From Phytophthora hibernalis (lineage: Eukaryota; Oomycota; Peronosporomycetes; Peronosporales; Peronosporaceae), in assembly GCA_012656075.1 (NCBI GenBank), contig JAAKBF010000260.1, forward strand, positions 186,001-250,000: a stretch of DNA of 64,000 nucleotides, read 5' to 3'. This document shows positions 56,465 to 64,000 of this stretch, one piece after another (the stretch's first letter is position 1; each line of letters opens with the position of its first letter). The position numbers and the translations under genes are program-made. The notes beneath the pieces are model-generated. The model was not told the origin of the DNA. It ran no database searches and saw nothing but the letters and a program-made list of their open reading frames with translations.

Positions 56465-57299
56465 CTAGGCGCAGAGCTTGTGCTCGTCTTCGTGGTGGGT
56501 CTCCTGGTCGTAGGAATCTTCCTGATTCTCTTCAGATCCGTCAACTTCCTCATCGTGATGATCGTGATCCTGTTCTTGTTGTTCCTGCTCCTCGGAACTC
56601 GTTTCGTAGTCGTCTTCGTGCTGCTCTTGAGATCCGTCCTCGGATTCCTCTTCGTGCTCGTGTTCAGACTCCTGGCCAACCGCACAGGCGATACGAGGGG
56701 TCTCTTTGCCGCACACAGCGTGAAGCACAATACTCCAGGTCGCAGCGTTCTCAGACGGAAGAGGGTAGTGCTCGTCCGTCCACTCGGCCGAGACGGTCGA
56801 GTTTTCACTCAGCTGAAAGGCGCCGAATTTACCCGATAGGTCGCCTTTCTCGCAGACCAGCGGTCGGCCGTGTAGTTGGCCGGGTTGCATGCGTATGTGA
56901 GCGATTTGGCATTGCACTCGGGCTCAGCAATGTACTCGGATGCGGTGCCGCAAGCTCTTAGAGGGTCGTAGTGGTTGTCCGTCGCAGCCTTGGAGCACAG
57001 CTTGAACGAGTCCGAAGATAGCGTCGAGTTCCACTTGGTGTGGATGTGCCACTTGTAGCTCGTGACGGCTTCCGTGCAGTTGCCGTCAAAAGCGGAGAGC
57101 GCGGCTTGGTCGACGGCGGAGAAGTCGAGAGCTGCCGTGATCGTGGCGGTAGTGGAGTTTTCACCAGTGTACACAACTTGATCGAGCCGTCAACACCCGC
57201 CGCATTGGCAGCGTCGAATTCGTAGACAAACGCTGGAGTGTGAGCTGCAGCGCCGGTTAGTGCTGTAGCGAAAGTGAAGGCAGCGAATGAGCGGACCAT
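56465..57299 (-). pseudogene. secreted Cu-only SOD-like protein, copy 1, with acidic His-rich tail; two frame breaks
   Basis: ATG at 57299, signal peptide to about residue 20 (MVRSFAAFTFATALTGAAAH), then PAFVYEFDAANAAGVDGSI. A break near 57175 and another near 56861 each remove one base relative to the paralogues. SOD landmarks across frames are YKWHIHTKW (two Cu histidines), ATDNHYDPLRAC (bridging His), GDLSGKFGAF (Asp), WSIVLHAVCG (fourth Cu His) and RIACAVG (active-site Arg). Unlike the other copies it ends in about 60 residues made almost entirely of Glu, Asp, Gln, Ser and His (for example EHEHEEESEDGSQEQHEDD and DHDHHDEEVDGSEE). The breaks may be assembly errors. Confidence 0.82.
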
Positions 57300-57861
57300 T
57301 GTGGAAGTGGAGAAAGCGGTGGACTGGGGGATCGGATGTTAATCCGTGAATGACGTTGGAGCACCCAGACGGAACGCTCAAAGCATTTCGCTAGGAAGAG
57401 GTGGGGTGAGGCCGGTTGACACGCGCCATGGGTATGGGATACAACGGTATAAAGCTAAACGCATGTAGTCACCCACAAAGGCGAGTATCTGGCCTGTACG
57501 TTCACGAACTACGAACTATGAAGTGCGTTAGTGCCTTACCGGACTTCGTTAATCTGGACAGCTCTGCGCATAAAGTTGTTGAACCCACCGGCATTGTGGT
57601 TTTCGGACGCAACCATGACCACCCGTAAAGCGTGCAAGGCCGGACTGGCTGTGTATGAAACTTGGTGGTCGAATTGAATTGATGAAGTATTTCGTCCCTG
57701 TCCACAGGTACGACATGTCCAGGTCCACATCGTTGCTTGGTGAAGTCTCGACAGATGATCGCTACGAAATACTTTCAAGTTGAATCATTTATTTGCATCA
57801 CTACATGAAGGAATGAAGCTGTTCGCCTTCTGGCGTGCTACATGTGTGGCCACCTCGACGA

Positions 57862-58596
57862 CTAGGCCCTCTTGACGCGGCAGTCAGCACCATCATCCGT
57901 GGACTGGACCGGGGAGATCTGCTCAGGAGTCGATTGGTCCACTTGGCTCCCTTCACCTTCAGCCTTCGTTCCGACGGCGCACGCAATACGAGGAGACTCT
58001 TTGCCGCACACGGCGTGAAGCACGATGCTCCAGGTCTCCGTGTTCTCGGACGGGAGCGGGTACTGCTTGTCCGTCCACTCCTCCGAGACAACGTTACCTG
58101 CGTCAAGCTTGAAGGCGCCGAACTTTCCGGACAGGTCACCTTTCTCACACACCAACGGGTCAGCCGTGTAGTTGGCAGCACTACAAGAGTAGCTCTTGGA
58201 CTTGGCCTTGCACTCGGGTTCAGCAACGTACTCGGACGCCGGACCACAAGCTTTCAGTGGGTCGTAGTGGTTGTCCGTCGCGGCCTTGGAGCACTGCTTG
58301 AACGAGTCCGAGGACTGCGTCGAGCTCCACTTGGTGTGGATGTGCCACTTCCAACTCGTGACGTCCTCAGTGCAGTTGCCGTCGAACGCAGCAATCTCGG
58401 CTTGGTCCACACCGGAGAAGTCGAGTGAAGCCGTGATCGTAGCAGTCGACGAGTCTTCACCGGCGTGCTTGACTTGGATCGAACCGTCGACACCTCCAGC
58501 CGTAGCCGCATCGAACTTGTAGACGTAGGACGGTTGGGCGACGACCACAGCAAGAACTGCAGCGAGAGCACAAGTTGAACCGATTGAACCGAGCAT
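57862..58596 (-). CDS. secreted Cu-only superoxide dismutase-like protein, copy 2
   Basis: Intact, 244 residues. The signal peptide is MLGSIGSTCALAAVLAVVVA. The mature protein keeps the Cu/Zn-SOD order: SWKWHIHTKW (His-x-His), ATDNHYDPLKACG (His), CEKGDLSGKFGAF (Asp), WSIVLHAVCGKESPRIACA (His, then Arg). Between NHYDP and GDLSG there is no histidine, so the two other zinc ligands of Cu/Zn-SOD are absent. This matches the Cu-only SODs known from fungi and oomycetes (Candida SOD5 type), which are extracellular and dismute superoxide to peroxide. Several Cys pairs and N-glycosylation sites fit secretion. The C-terminal 35 residues are acidic and variable. A likely role is protection from host oxidative burst or redox signalling; that is inference. 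Confidence 0.87.
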   Translation of the reverse strand: MLGSIGSTCALAAVLAVVVAQPSYVYKFDAATAGGVDGSIQVKHAGEDSSTATITASLDFSGVDQAEIAAFDGNCTEDVTSWKWHIHTKWSSTQSSDSFKQCSKAATDNHYDPLKACGPASEYVAEPECKAKSKSYSCSAANYTADPLVCEKGDLSGKFGAFKLDAGNVVSEEWTDKQYPLPSENTETWSIVLHAVCGKESPRIACAVGTKAEGEGSQVDQSTPEQISPVQSTDDGADCRVKRA

Positions 58597-59000
58597 GAAG
58601 ACTAAAGGAAGAAGTACTTGAGGGGTCGAGGGCTAATCTGCAAATGGGGAGACGCTCTATTGCTGGCTTGTCTCGGTGGCAACAACCATGTAGCTCACGC
58701 CAGCCCATCCAAGCGGCACTCGCCTGTCGTTGAGCTTCATCCGAGCGGACGTAACGCGTTAAATGAGTGCATAACCCCTGGAAAAACTTCAACCAGGGAC
58801 GACGATTTTAATCGACGTGGATAGCCTCTGCGTTTGCCCTCTTGTCACACAAGTTGTTTGTGCGGCTCACTCAAAGTTTGAGAACCTTGCAAGCTTTGAT
58901 AACCAATCTTCTCCAGCATCATGGAGAAACCGACCAAGTGCTTTTGCAGCAGATGCATGAAGCAGGACCGGATACACAGGTGACATTCTGGGTTTCGTGA
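58597..59000. promoter_or_regulatory. upstream region of SOD copy 2, duplicated upstream of copy 4
   Basis: GTTAAATGAGTGCATAACCC and GGAAAAACTTCAACCAG (about 58757-58795) correspond to GTTAAACGAGTGCATATATA and GGAAAACTTCACCAG near 61032-61072. CCAATCTTCTCCAGCATCATG (about 58904-58924) corresponds to CCAATCTTTTCCAGCATCATG near 61178-61198. Shared blocks at similar spacing suggest conserved promoter sequence; no specific factor site can be named. Confidence 0.5.
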
Positions 59001-59205
59001 CGAATCATGCAGGTAGAGATTTACCAGTAAACGGTACATGTAGCGGCAAATGCAAAACAATGATTTAAAGACTGTTGGGTTTGCCTTGGATTGAGTTGTA
59101 AACGGACAAGTCATTTAGAACCTAGCTCCGTTGTTCTGTACGCACTTGAAAATGCTGCACTTTGTGGTTGAAAACGCTTCACGTTGCTTTGGTAGGTCAC
59201 TTCAG

Positions 59206-59853
59206 TTAGAGTTTCTCCTCTACGGCACAAGCGACACGAGTGACGTGGGTACCGCACACGGCATGCAGCACGATGCTCCAGTTGGGTCGGTTCTCCGATG
59301 GAAGTGGGAAATGGTTATCCACCCACGTTCCTGTCGCCTTCTGCTCGTCGTTCAGCACAAAGTTGCCAAACTTGCCCGACAAGTCTCCTTCCTCGCACAC
59401 GAGCGGGTCCTTCGCATAATTCGCCGGGTTACAGGCGTATTTCGCGACTTTGGCGCGGCATCGAGGCGAGTCCACGTGCTCCGAGTCCGGACTGCACGCA
59501 AACAACGGGTCGAAGTGGTTTCCAGTCGCACGCAGCGAACATTGGCTGAACGAAGCCGATCGCAGCCCCGAGCTCCAACGAACGTGAATGTGCCATTTGT
59601 ACTCGGTCACAGGCTCAACACACCGTTGGTCGAATGCACGGACCGCACTTTGGTTCACACGGGAAAAGTCCAACGCAGCCGAGACCGTGGCGACGGACGA
59701 GTCCTCTCCAGCGTACTTGAAGTGAATAGCTCCTTCAATCCCAGCGGCCGAATCAGCGTCGAAACGATAGACGAATGCTGGCTGAGCAGCAGTGAGAGAT
59801 GCCACCGCAGCAACAGCGCAGAATGCACGCCTAACGAGAAGTTTCAGGGACAT
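59206..59853 (-). CDS. secreted Cu-only superoxide dismutase-like protein, copy 3
   Basis: Intact. ATG at 59853 is preferred over 59874 because it begins the signal peptide directly (MSLKLLVRRAFCAVAAVASL); the product is 215 residues. Landmarks are YKWHIHVRW, ATGNHFDPLFACS, CEEGDLSGKFGNF, WSIVLHAVCGTHVTRVACA. It is the most diverged copy and the shortest, ending a few residues after the SOD domain with no acidic tail. No zinc-type histidines occur between NHFDP and GDLSG except one in SEHVDSPRC, which could partly restore a zinc site or be incidental. Confidence 0.85.
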   Translation of the reverse strand: MSLKLLVRRAFCAVAAVASLTAAQPAFVYRFDADSAAGIEGAIHFKYAGEDSSVATVSAALDFSRVNQSAVRAFDQRCVEPVTEYKWHIHVRWSSGLRSASFSQCSLRATGNHFDPLFACSPDSEHVDSPRCRAKVAKYACNPANYAKDPLVCEEGDLSGKFGNFVLNDEQKATGTWVDNHFPLPSENRPNWSIVLHAVCGTHVTRVACAVEEKL

Positions 59854-60058
59854 CGTTGCGGTATTTTGATCCAAAGTCGTGAATCGAGAGAAATTAAGGA
59901 GTGAGTTGTACTACGTAGGTTGCAGGACACTTCCAGCTACGAAAGTTACCAGGAGTTTTGTTTGATAGATGAAAGACTACCTAGGCGCTTTCGAATCGAT
60001 TGCAACGAAAGCATATTGAAGAAAAATCTAAGCAAAAGCTGTATTCGTAGTCACAAGC

Positions 60059-60784
60059 TTAGGCCATGACACACCCAGCAGCGTCCGTGGACTGAACCGG
60101 GTTGTCCTGCACAGGAGTCGACTGATCCACTTGATCCACCACCGCTTCGTCCTCCGTTCGGAGAGCGCAGGAGATACGCGACTCTTGTCCGCACATAGCG
60201 TGAAGCACAATGCTCCACGTGTCGGTGCCCTCGGACGCCAACGGGAAGTGCTCGTCCGTCCACTGCTGGGACACCTTGGCGTCCGCGTCAAGCTTGAAAG
60301 CACCGAACTTTCCGGACAGGTCGCCTTTCTCGCACTTCAACGGGTCGGCAGTGTAGTTTGCAGGACTGCACGAGTAGCTCTTGATCTTGGCCTCACACGC
60401 GGGTTCGGCGTTGTACTCGGACACGGGGCCACACGCACGAAGCGGGTCGTAGTGGTTGGCCGTCGCAGCCTTGCCGCACTGCTTGAACGAGTCGGACGTG
60501 AGCGTCGAGTTCCACTTGGTGTGAATGTGCCACTTCCAGCTCGTGACGGTGTCGGCGGTGCAGTTGTTGTCGAACGCCATGATCTTGGTCTGGTCGACAG
60601 CGGAGAAGTCGAGAGCAGCGGTGATCGTGGCGGCGGACGAGTTGTCACCCGCGTACTTGATCTGGATGGAGCCGTCGACACCACCAGCCGAAGCTCCGTC
60701 AAACTTGTAGACGAACGCCGGCTGGGCAGAAACCACAGCGAGAGTCGCAGCGAACGCGCACGCAGCACCAAGTGAACAGACCAT
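60059..60784 (-). CDS. secreted Cu-only superoxide dismutase-like protein, copy 4
   Basis: Intact. ATG at 60784 is preferred (MVCSLGAACAFAATLAVVSA signal peptide); an in-frame ATG 13 codons upstream would add a polar lead. The product is 241 residues. It has SWKWHIHTKW, ATANHYDPLRACG, CEKGDLSGKFGAF, WSIVLHAMCG and SRISCALR, so the copper ligands and the active-site Arg are kept while zinc histidines are missing. It is closest to copy 2, including the short acidic C-terminus with repeated DQSTPVQ-type motifs. Its upstream region (about 60840-61250) also resembles that of copy 2, so the duplicated unit included the promoter. Confidence 0.87.
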   Translation of the reverse strand: MVCSLGAACAFAATLAVVSAQPAFVYKFDGASAGGVDGSIQIKYAGDNSSAATITAALDFSAVDQTKIMAFDNNCTADTVTSWKWHIHTKWNSTLTSDSFKQCGKAATANHYDPLRACGPVSEYNAEPACEAKIKSYSCSPANYTADPLKCEKGDLSGKFGAFKLDADAKVSQQWTDEHFPLASEGTDTWSIVLHAMCGQESRISCALRTEDEAVVDQVDQSTPVQDNPVQSTDAAGCVMA

Positions 60785-61292
60785 GGCAATGAAGAATCGG
60801 AGACTAATTGATGAATGAGTCATTCAAAATAACCACCGGACTATCGCGCTTGGAAGCACCAGCGATTCGGAGGATCCTCCATGTCGAGAGGTCCTTTGCC
60901 AAGCACGTTGCATCGCGCCAATAGCTACAGAGCTGGCATGTCTCTGAGGTGAAGCTGTACCCGCGGCACATCAAGAAGGCACTTACACACGGTTGTGCCT
61001 TTCGGTACCGCCAATCGCGGCGAATTCAAAGTTAAACGAGTGCATATATAGTGCCAGGAAAACTTCACCAGATGCCCCTGAGTCAAGGTCTTTGACACGT
61101 AACCCTCGTGGAAAGCCGTGACCCATGCATGCTTTTGCTCGAGTGGCGGACAGCGAGAGTAAAGTTCTTCAACACCCCAATCTTTTCCAGCATCATGGCA
61201 AAACCGGCGTTCATATGTTCAAGGAATCTGCAGATGAAGCAAGAACTTGGATGTCCACAGACTAAAAGATGACAGACGTACAGATCGACCGG

Positions 61293-63272
61293 CTACCATT
61301 GTCGAGTCCGGATCTGGTGCTCGAGAAAGACTCCGTTGCGCTGCGTCGCGTTATACGTGTGTTCGGCTTTCATGTTGAGCTCCATCATCTGGGCCATCAA
61401 ATCGGAACGACTCGAGTTACCTGGTGCCGACACAGTCCGTTGAATGCCCTCTGGGAACGTTGTCTCCGTTGTAAGTGCGTTGGCGGAGCGTGGACCGCTG
61501 TATGAGCTGCTGTACGACATCGCCAACTCGTGGCCGGACAAATCACTGTGATCCAGAGCTGTTCGTGCGTGGTGTCTCTGCTGGTTGGCATGATCGAGCT
61601 GATTTGTCGCCTGATGCGTGTGTTTCGGTCGTCGTTGTACATGTAGCTCTCGTGGATCCAACGGGTTGTGGTGGTGCTTTTGTCGATGTTGGTGACTAGT
61701 TTTACGTTGTTTTCCCTCCTCGGATTCTGGAGGCGTCAAGTAGATGCCTCTGCGACGATTTCTGCTCGAGGTCGAGTCGTCTGAAGACACACTTGAGTTA
61801 CTGGACGACTTGAGGAGTCTGGGTCTTTGTTCTCGATGGTCTTTGAGATAGCCCAGCATCTGCGAGCTCAGTGGGCTGCTCGCAGTGGTTTGACTGGTGC
61901 CTTGCGGGTGTCGAAGCTCTCGGACATTGTCTTCCGTCACCTCGGAGAACGGGTGCACTGGGTCTTGTCGATACGAGTGAAAGTCGCTGGATGAGGACTC
62001 TGAGCGCCAGTCAATCGACGATTCCCTACTAGTGGACGTGCTCGAGTAGCGCTTTTCAACGCTACCGGTCTTGCCAGGTGCTTGGCTCTTGGTCACTTGG
62101 TGCGCTACGGACAAGTGCATCGGCGAAGAAGCAAAACCAGCACTTGCAGTCGCCACGCAACTCTTGCAAGTCTGCGCTCGAAGGAACTTCCCCATCAAGC
62201 CATCACGCACAAACAGTTTCTTGTCATTGCGGCACTTGGAGCACACAAGTTGTCCGCACACGTCACACTCCGTGAGCATGACTCCACTGAAGAACCGCTT
62301 CGTCCGGCGGCACAAGCAGCACTCCGTGTTTTGTTGGCTTGAAGACGACTGCAGCAACTCGATACTTTCGGGGCGGCTACAAGCCATCAACGTGAGTCGG
62401 CGAGTCTCCGCGCACTGTTGCAGTTTTGAAATGCTGAAGAGGTCGGCGCTGCCAGCTCCACTGGAGCCTCCCACCCCCACGCCGCCCACATTGAGCACCC
62501 CAGCGAGCTGCAAATTCCCCAGCATGAAGACTTCCATCATCCTCTCGCTCTTCTGTCGGAAAAGGTACCTCACGGACTGCAGCACGCGCGACGAGTTGCG
62601 GTCGTACAGGTCTGGGAACCCAGGCACGTCCACCGAGTGTTCAATATGGAAACCAATGCGTTCGCCACTACTCGACTGCGTGTAGCCTGTGGATTCAAGG
62701 TAGACCATGTCCCTATGACGCAAAAGCTTGGCACTCGAAGCAACACCGCGTTTGACCACGAACTTGTACCCTAGAAAGCGGTCTCCGCTATCATCAGTCT
62801 CCACAGCGTGGAGCACTCCACAGTCTGCAACGTCGTCGTACATCAAACCGGCGAACAAGGCCAACCCTTCCTGTGTATGAGCTCCACCCAACGCGTACAT
62901 GATGTTGTCCACTGTCCCTGGTGCTCGTCCTGCCATCAACACTGCACTGGGTGGCAACGCTGCAAACGTCGAATCCTTGTCGACACCGGTCGCTTGCAAA
63001 CTGTAGGCCAGGTCCGTGCTGATCTCGCCGCATTCTCGCTCGCTGTAGACCTTCACCTGTCCGTCCTGCTGTCCGTTCTGGGACGCTTGAGCTCTTGACA
63101 GTGCGCTCCACTTGTTCGTGTCCACCACGCCGTTCCTAGTGTACGAAAGCTGCTCAAACTCGCGGACCGTGTGCTCCAGAATCTTGTCCATCATGAGCGC
63201 GGCATACTTGTCCTTGGTCGCATGATCCGACAGCTTAGGCAGCATGGCTCGTGGAAGAGGGAAGTCCGCCAT
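61293..63272 (-). CDS. START-like domain protein with central FYVE-like zinc finger and long disordered tail
   Basis: The open frame extends to 63395, but the ATG at 63272 is preferred because MADFPLPRAMLPKLSD fits the usual beginning of these oomycete proteins; that gives about 659 residues. The START-like domain is roughly residues 60-280 (MAGRAPGTVDNIMYALGGAH, YLESTGYTQSSSGERIGFHI, SVDVPGFPDLYD). A zinc-finger cluster follows near residues 320-380 (CCLCRRTKRF, CDVCGQLVCSKCRNDKKLF, CKSC), with FYVE-type Cys pairs but no RxHHCR core. The last 270 residues are low-complexity and His/Arg/Ser-rich (HQHRQKHHHNPLDPRELH). It shares domain order with the 511-residue gene at 29390-30925. Membrane-lipid binding is expected from the family. 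Confidence 0.85.
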   Translation of the reverse strand: MADFPLPRAMLPKLSDHATKDKYAALMMDKILEHTVREFEQLSYTRNGVVDTNKWSALSRAQASQNGQQDGQVKVYSERECGEISTDLAYSLQATGVDKDSTFAALPPSAVLMAGRAPGTVDNIMYALGGAHTQEGLALFAGLMYDDVADCGVLHAVETDDSGDRFLGYKFVVKRGVASSAKLLRHRDMVYLESTGYTQSSSGERIGFHIEHSVDVPGFPDLYDRNSSRVLQSVRYLFRQKSERMMEVFMLGNLQLAGVLNVGGVGVGGSSGAGSADLFSISKLQQCAETRRLTLMACSRPESIELLQSSSSQQNTECCLCRRTKRFFSGVMLTECDVCGQLVCSKCRNDKKLFVRDGLMGKFLRAQTCKSCVATASAGFASSPMHLSVAHQVTKSQAPGKTGSVEKRYSSTSTSRESSIDWRSESSSSDFHSYRQDPVHPFSEVTEDNVRELRHPQGTSQTTASSPLSSQMLGYLKDHREQRPRLLKSSSNSSVSSDDSTSSRNRRRGIYLTPPESEEGKQRKTSHQHRQKHHHNPLDPRELHVQRRPKHTHQATNQLDHANQQRHHARTALDHSDLSGHELAMSYSSSYSGPRSANALTTETTFPEGIQRTVSAPGNSSRSDLMAQMMELNMKAEHTYNATQRNGVFLEHQIRTRQW

Positions 63273-63786
63273 GTTGTTCAGCTCGAGCAATTGCGATATG
63301 GCGACGATGGGCGATATCTTGCGATCTGAGCCGCAAAGGACGGTGGTCCTTGCGAGTATTTTGCGCTGTGAAGGTAAAGACCGTGTTGATGTCATTCCAT
63401 CATGATGGCAGGCAACGAAAGACCGCGGGGTACGTCACGTACTACGTGGGGCAGCAGAGACCACCACCGCCATGGTGTTGCACTGGAGTGCAACTGCCGT
63501 CTTGGTCTCTTTTGATAAACGTTTCTCTAAACAGGGTGAGTTCACTTAGTGATGTCAAGAAATTGGCAGTTACAAAATGCACCTGCTTATAGTGAAAAAC
63601 ACCAATTTACACCTGGATTTGGCTCTGATTTGGCTAGTCGGTGATTGCACCCGCGTCGAGGTCGTAATGGATTGTCCAGATTAACGTCAGTCGTGCAGAC
63701 TCGTTGCATCCGCAAGTGCCGGTGTTGACCAAAGCAAGGATAGGAGTGTGATGAATAACAAATTGTATTGTGATAGAACTACTGCA

Positions 63787-64000
63787 TCAAGTCTCAAGAA
63801 GATCGATTTCGGATGAGTTGGGAAGTCCCGGTCTCGGAACCGGAGGTGGCTTGGAACGTGAACGCCGAATCGGTTTGCGCTCTTCGATTGTGATGGAGGC
63901 TTCTCTCGGTGTCAATCGAATGAGTTCCGTGCCGTGAGGTGTGGCGACCCATGTCTGTCGTGCGGAGGTGTACCGCTCCGGACTCGACGACTGCGTCCCT
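63787..64000 (-). CDS. C-terminal end of an unrecognised protein, cut by the window edge
   Basis: A 71-codon open frame enters from the right edge and stops at TGA 63787-63789. Its sequence (QTWVATPHGTELIRLTPREA, ITIEERKPIRRSRSKPPPVP, ending NSSEIDLLET) has coding-like composition with a Pro/Arg/Ser-rich tail. No domain can be named; the start lies outside the window. Confidence 0.5.
   Translation of the reverse strand, partial: GTQSSSPERYTSARQTWVATPHGTELIRLTPREASITIEERKPIRRSRSKPPPVPRPGLPNSSEIDLLET

Noticed and set aside
57835..58428. Long plus-strand open frame of about 200 codons across SOD copy 2 (and a similar one at 60131-60775)
   Set aside because: Both are mirror frames of strongly codon-biased SOD genes, repeated at the same relative place in paralogues; they lack domains and signal peptides.

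Overview
This looks like nuclear DNA of a Phytophthora-like oomycete, either Phytophthora itself or a close downy-mildew relative. The main evidence is a family of secreted effectors with the RxLR-dEER signature, oomycete-type START plus FYVE-like zinc-finger proteins, short GT-AG introns of about 60-90 bases, and a mix of repeats known from these genomes (Ty3/gypsy, DIRS, Crypton, MULE, hAT, piggyBac, mariner, pogo). No species can be named from the sequence alone.

Layout. 1-22 kb is a graveyard of mobile elements with no convincing host gene. It starts with a Ty3/gypsy element that runs in from the left and ends in a 335-base LTR. A MULE transposase relic flanked by direct repeats follows, then gypsy protease and polymerase scraps, a pogo-type DDE relic, a hAT relic, and a DIRS-type RT/RNaseH/tyrosine-recombinase relic that meets a gag-like reading frame tail to tail. 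22.2-25.6 kb is a complete piggyBac insertion (TTAA on both sides, 13-base inverted ends) whose transposase has lost its catalytic middle.

26-47 kb is an effector and host-gene zone. It holds an RxLR gene with one frame break and a foldback element upstream, a START/zinc-finger gene, a TMEM128-like membrane protein, an SLC37-type sugar-phosphate transporter, a coiled-coil protein, and a second RxLR family. That second family has one intact gene (45,980-46,732) and three damaged copies, two of them an inverted, tail-to-tail pair. A nearly complete Crypton and a tRNA-like gene lie among them.

47-54 kb is non-coding and repeat-rich: several inverted-repeat elements, a tandem repeat with one inverted unit, and a mariner element with perfect 28-base ends.

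54-64 kb is gene-dense and almost entirely on the minus strand. It contains a RecQ-family helicase, a tandem array of four secreted superoxide-dismutase-like proteins that keep the copper ligands but lack two of the zinc histidines (Cu-only SOD type), a second START/zinc-finger gene, and the 3' end of another gene.

Many otherwise well-conserved genes (transporter, RecQ, SOD copy 1, RxLR genes) are broken by what look like single missing bases, several next to runs of 4-5 identical bases. Some 'pseudogenes' here may therefore be assembly errors, and I flag this for each gene.
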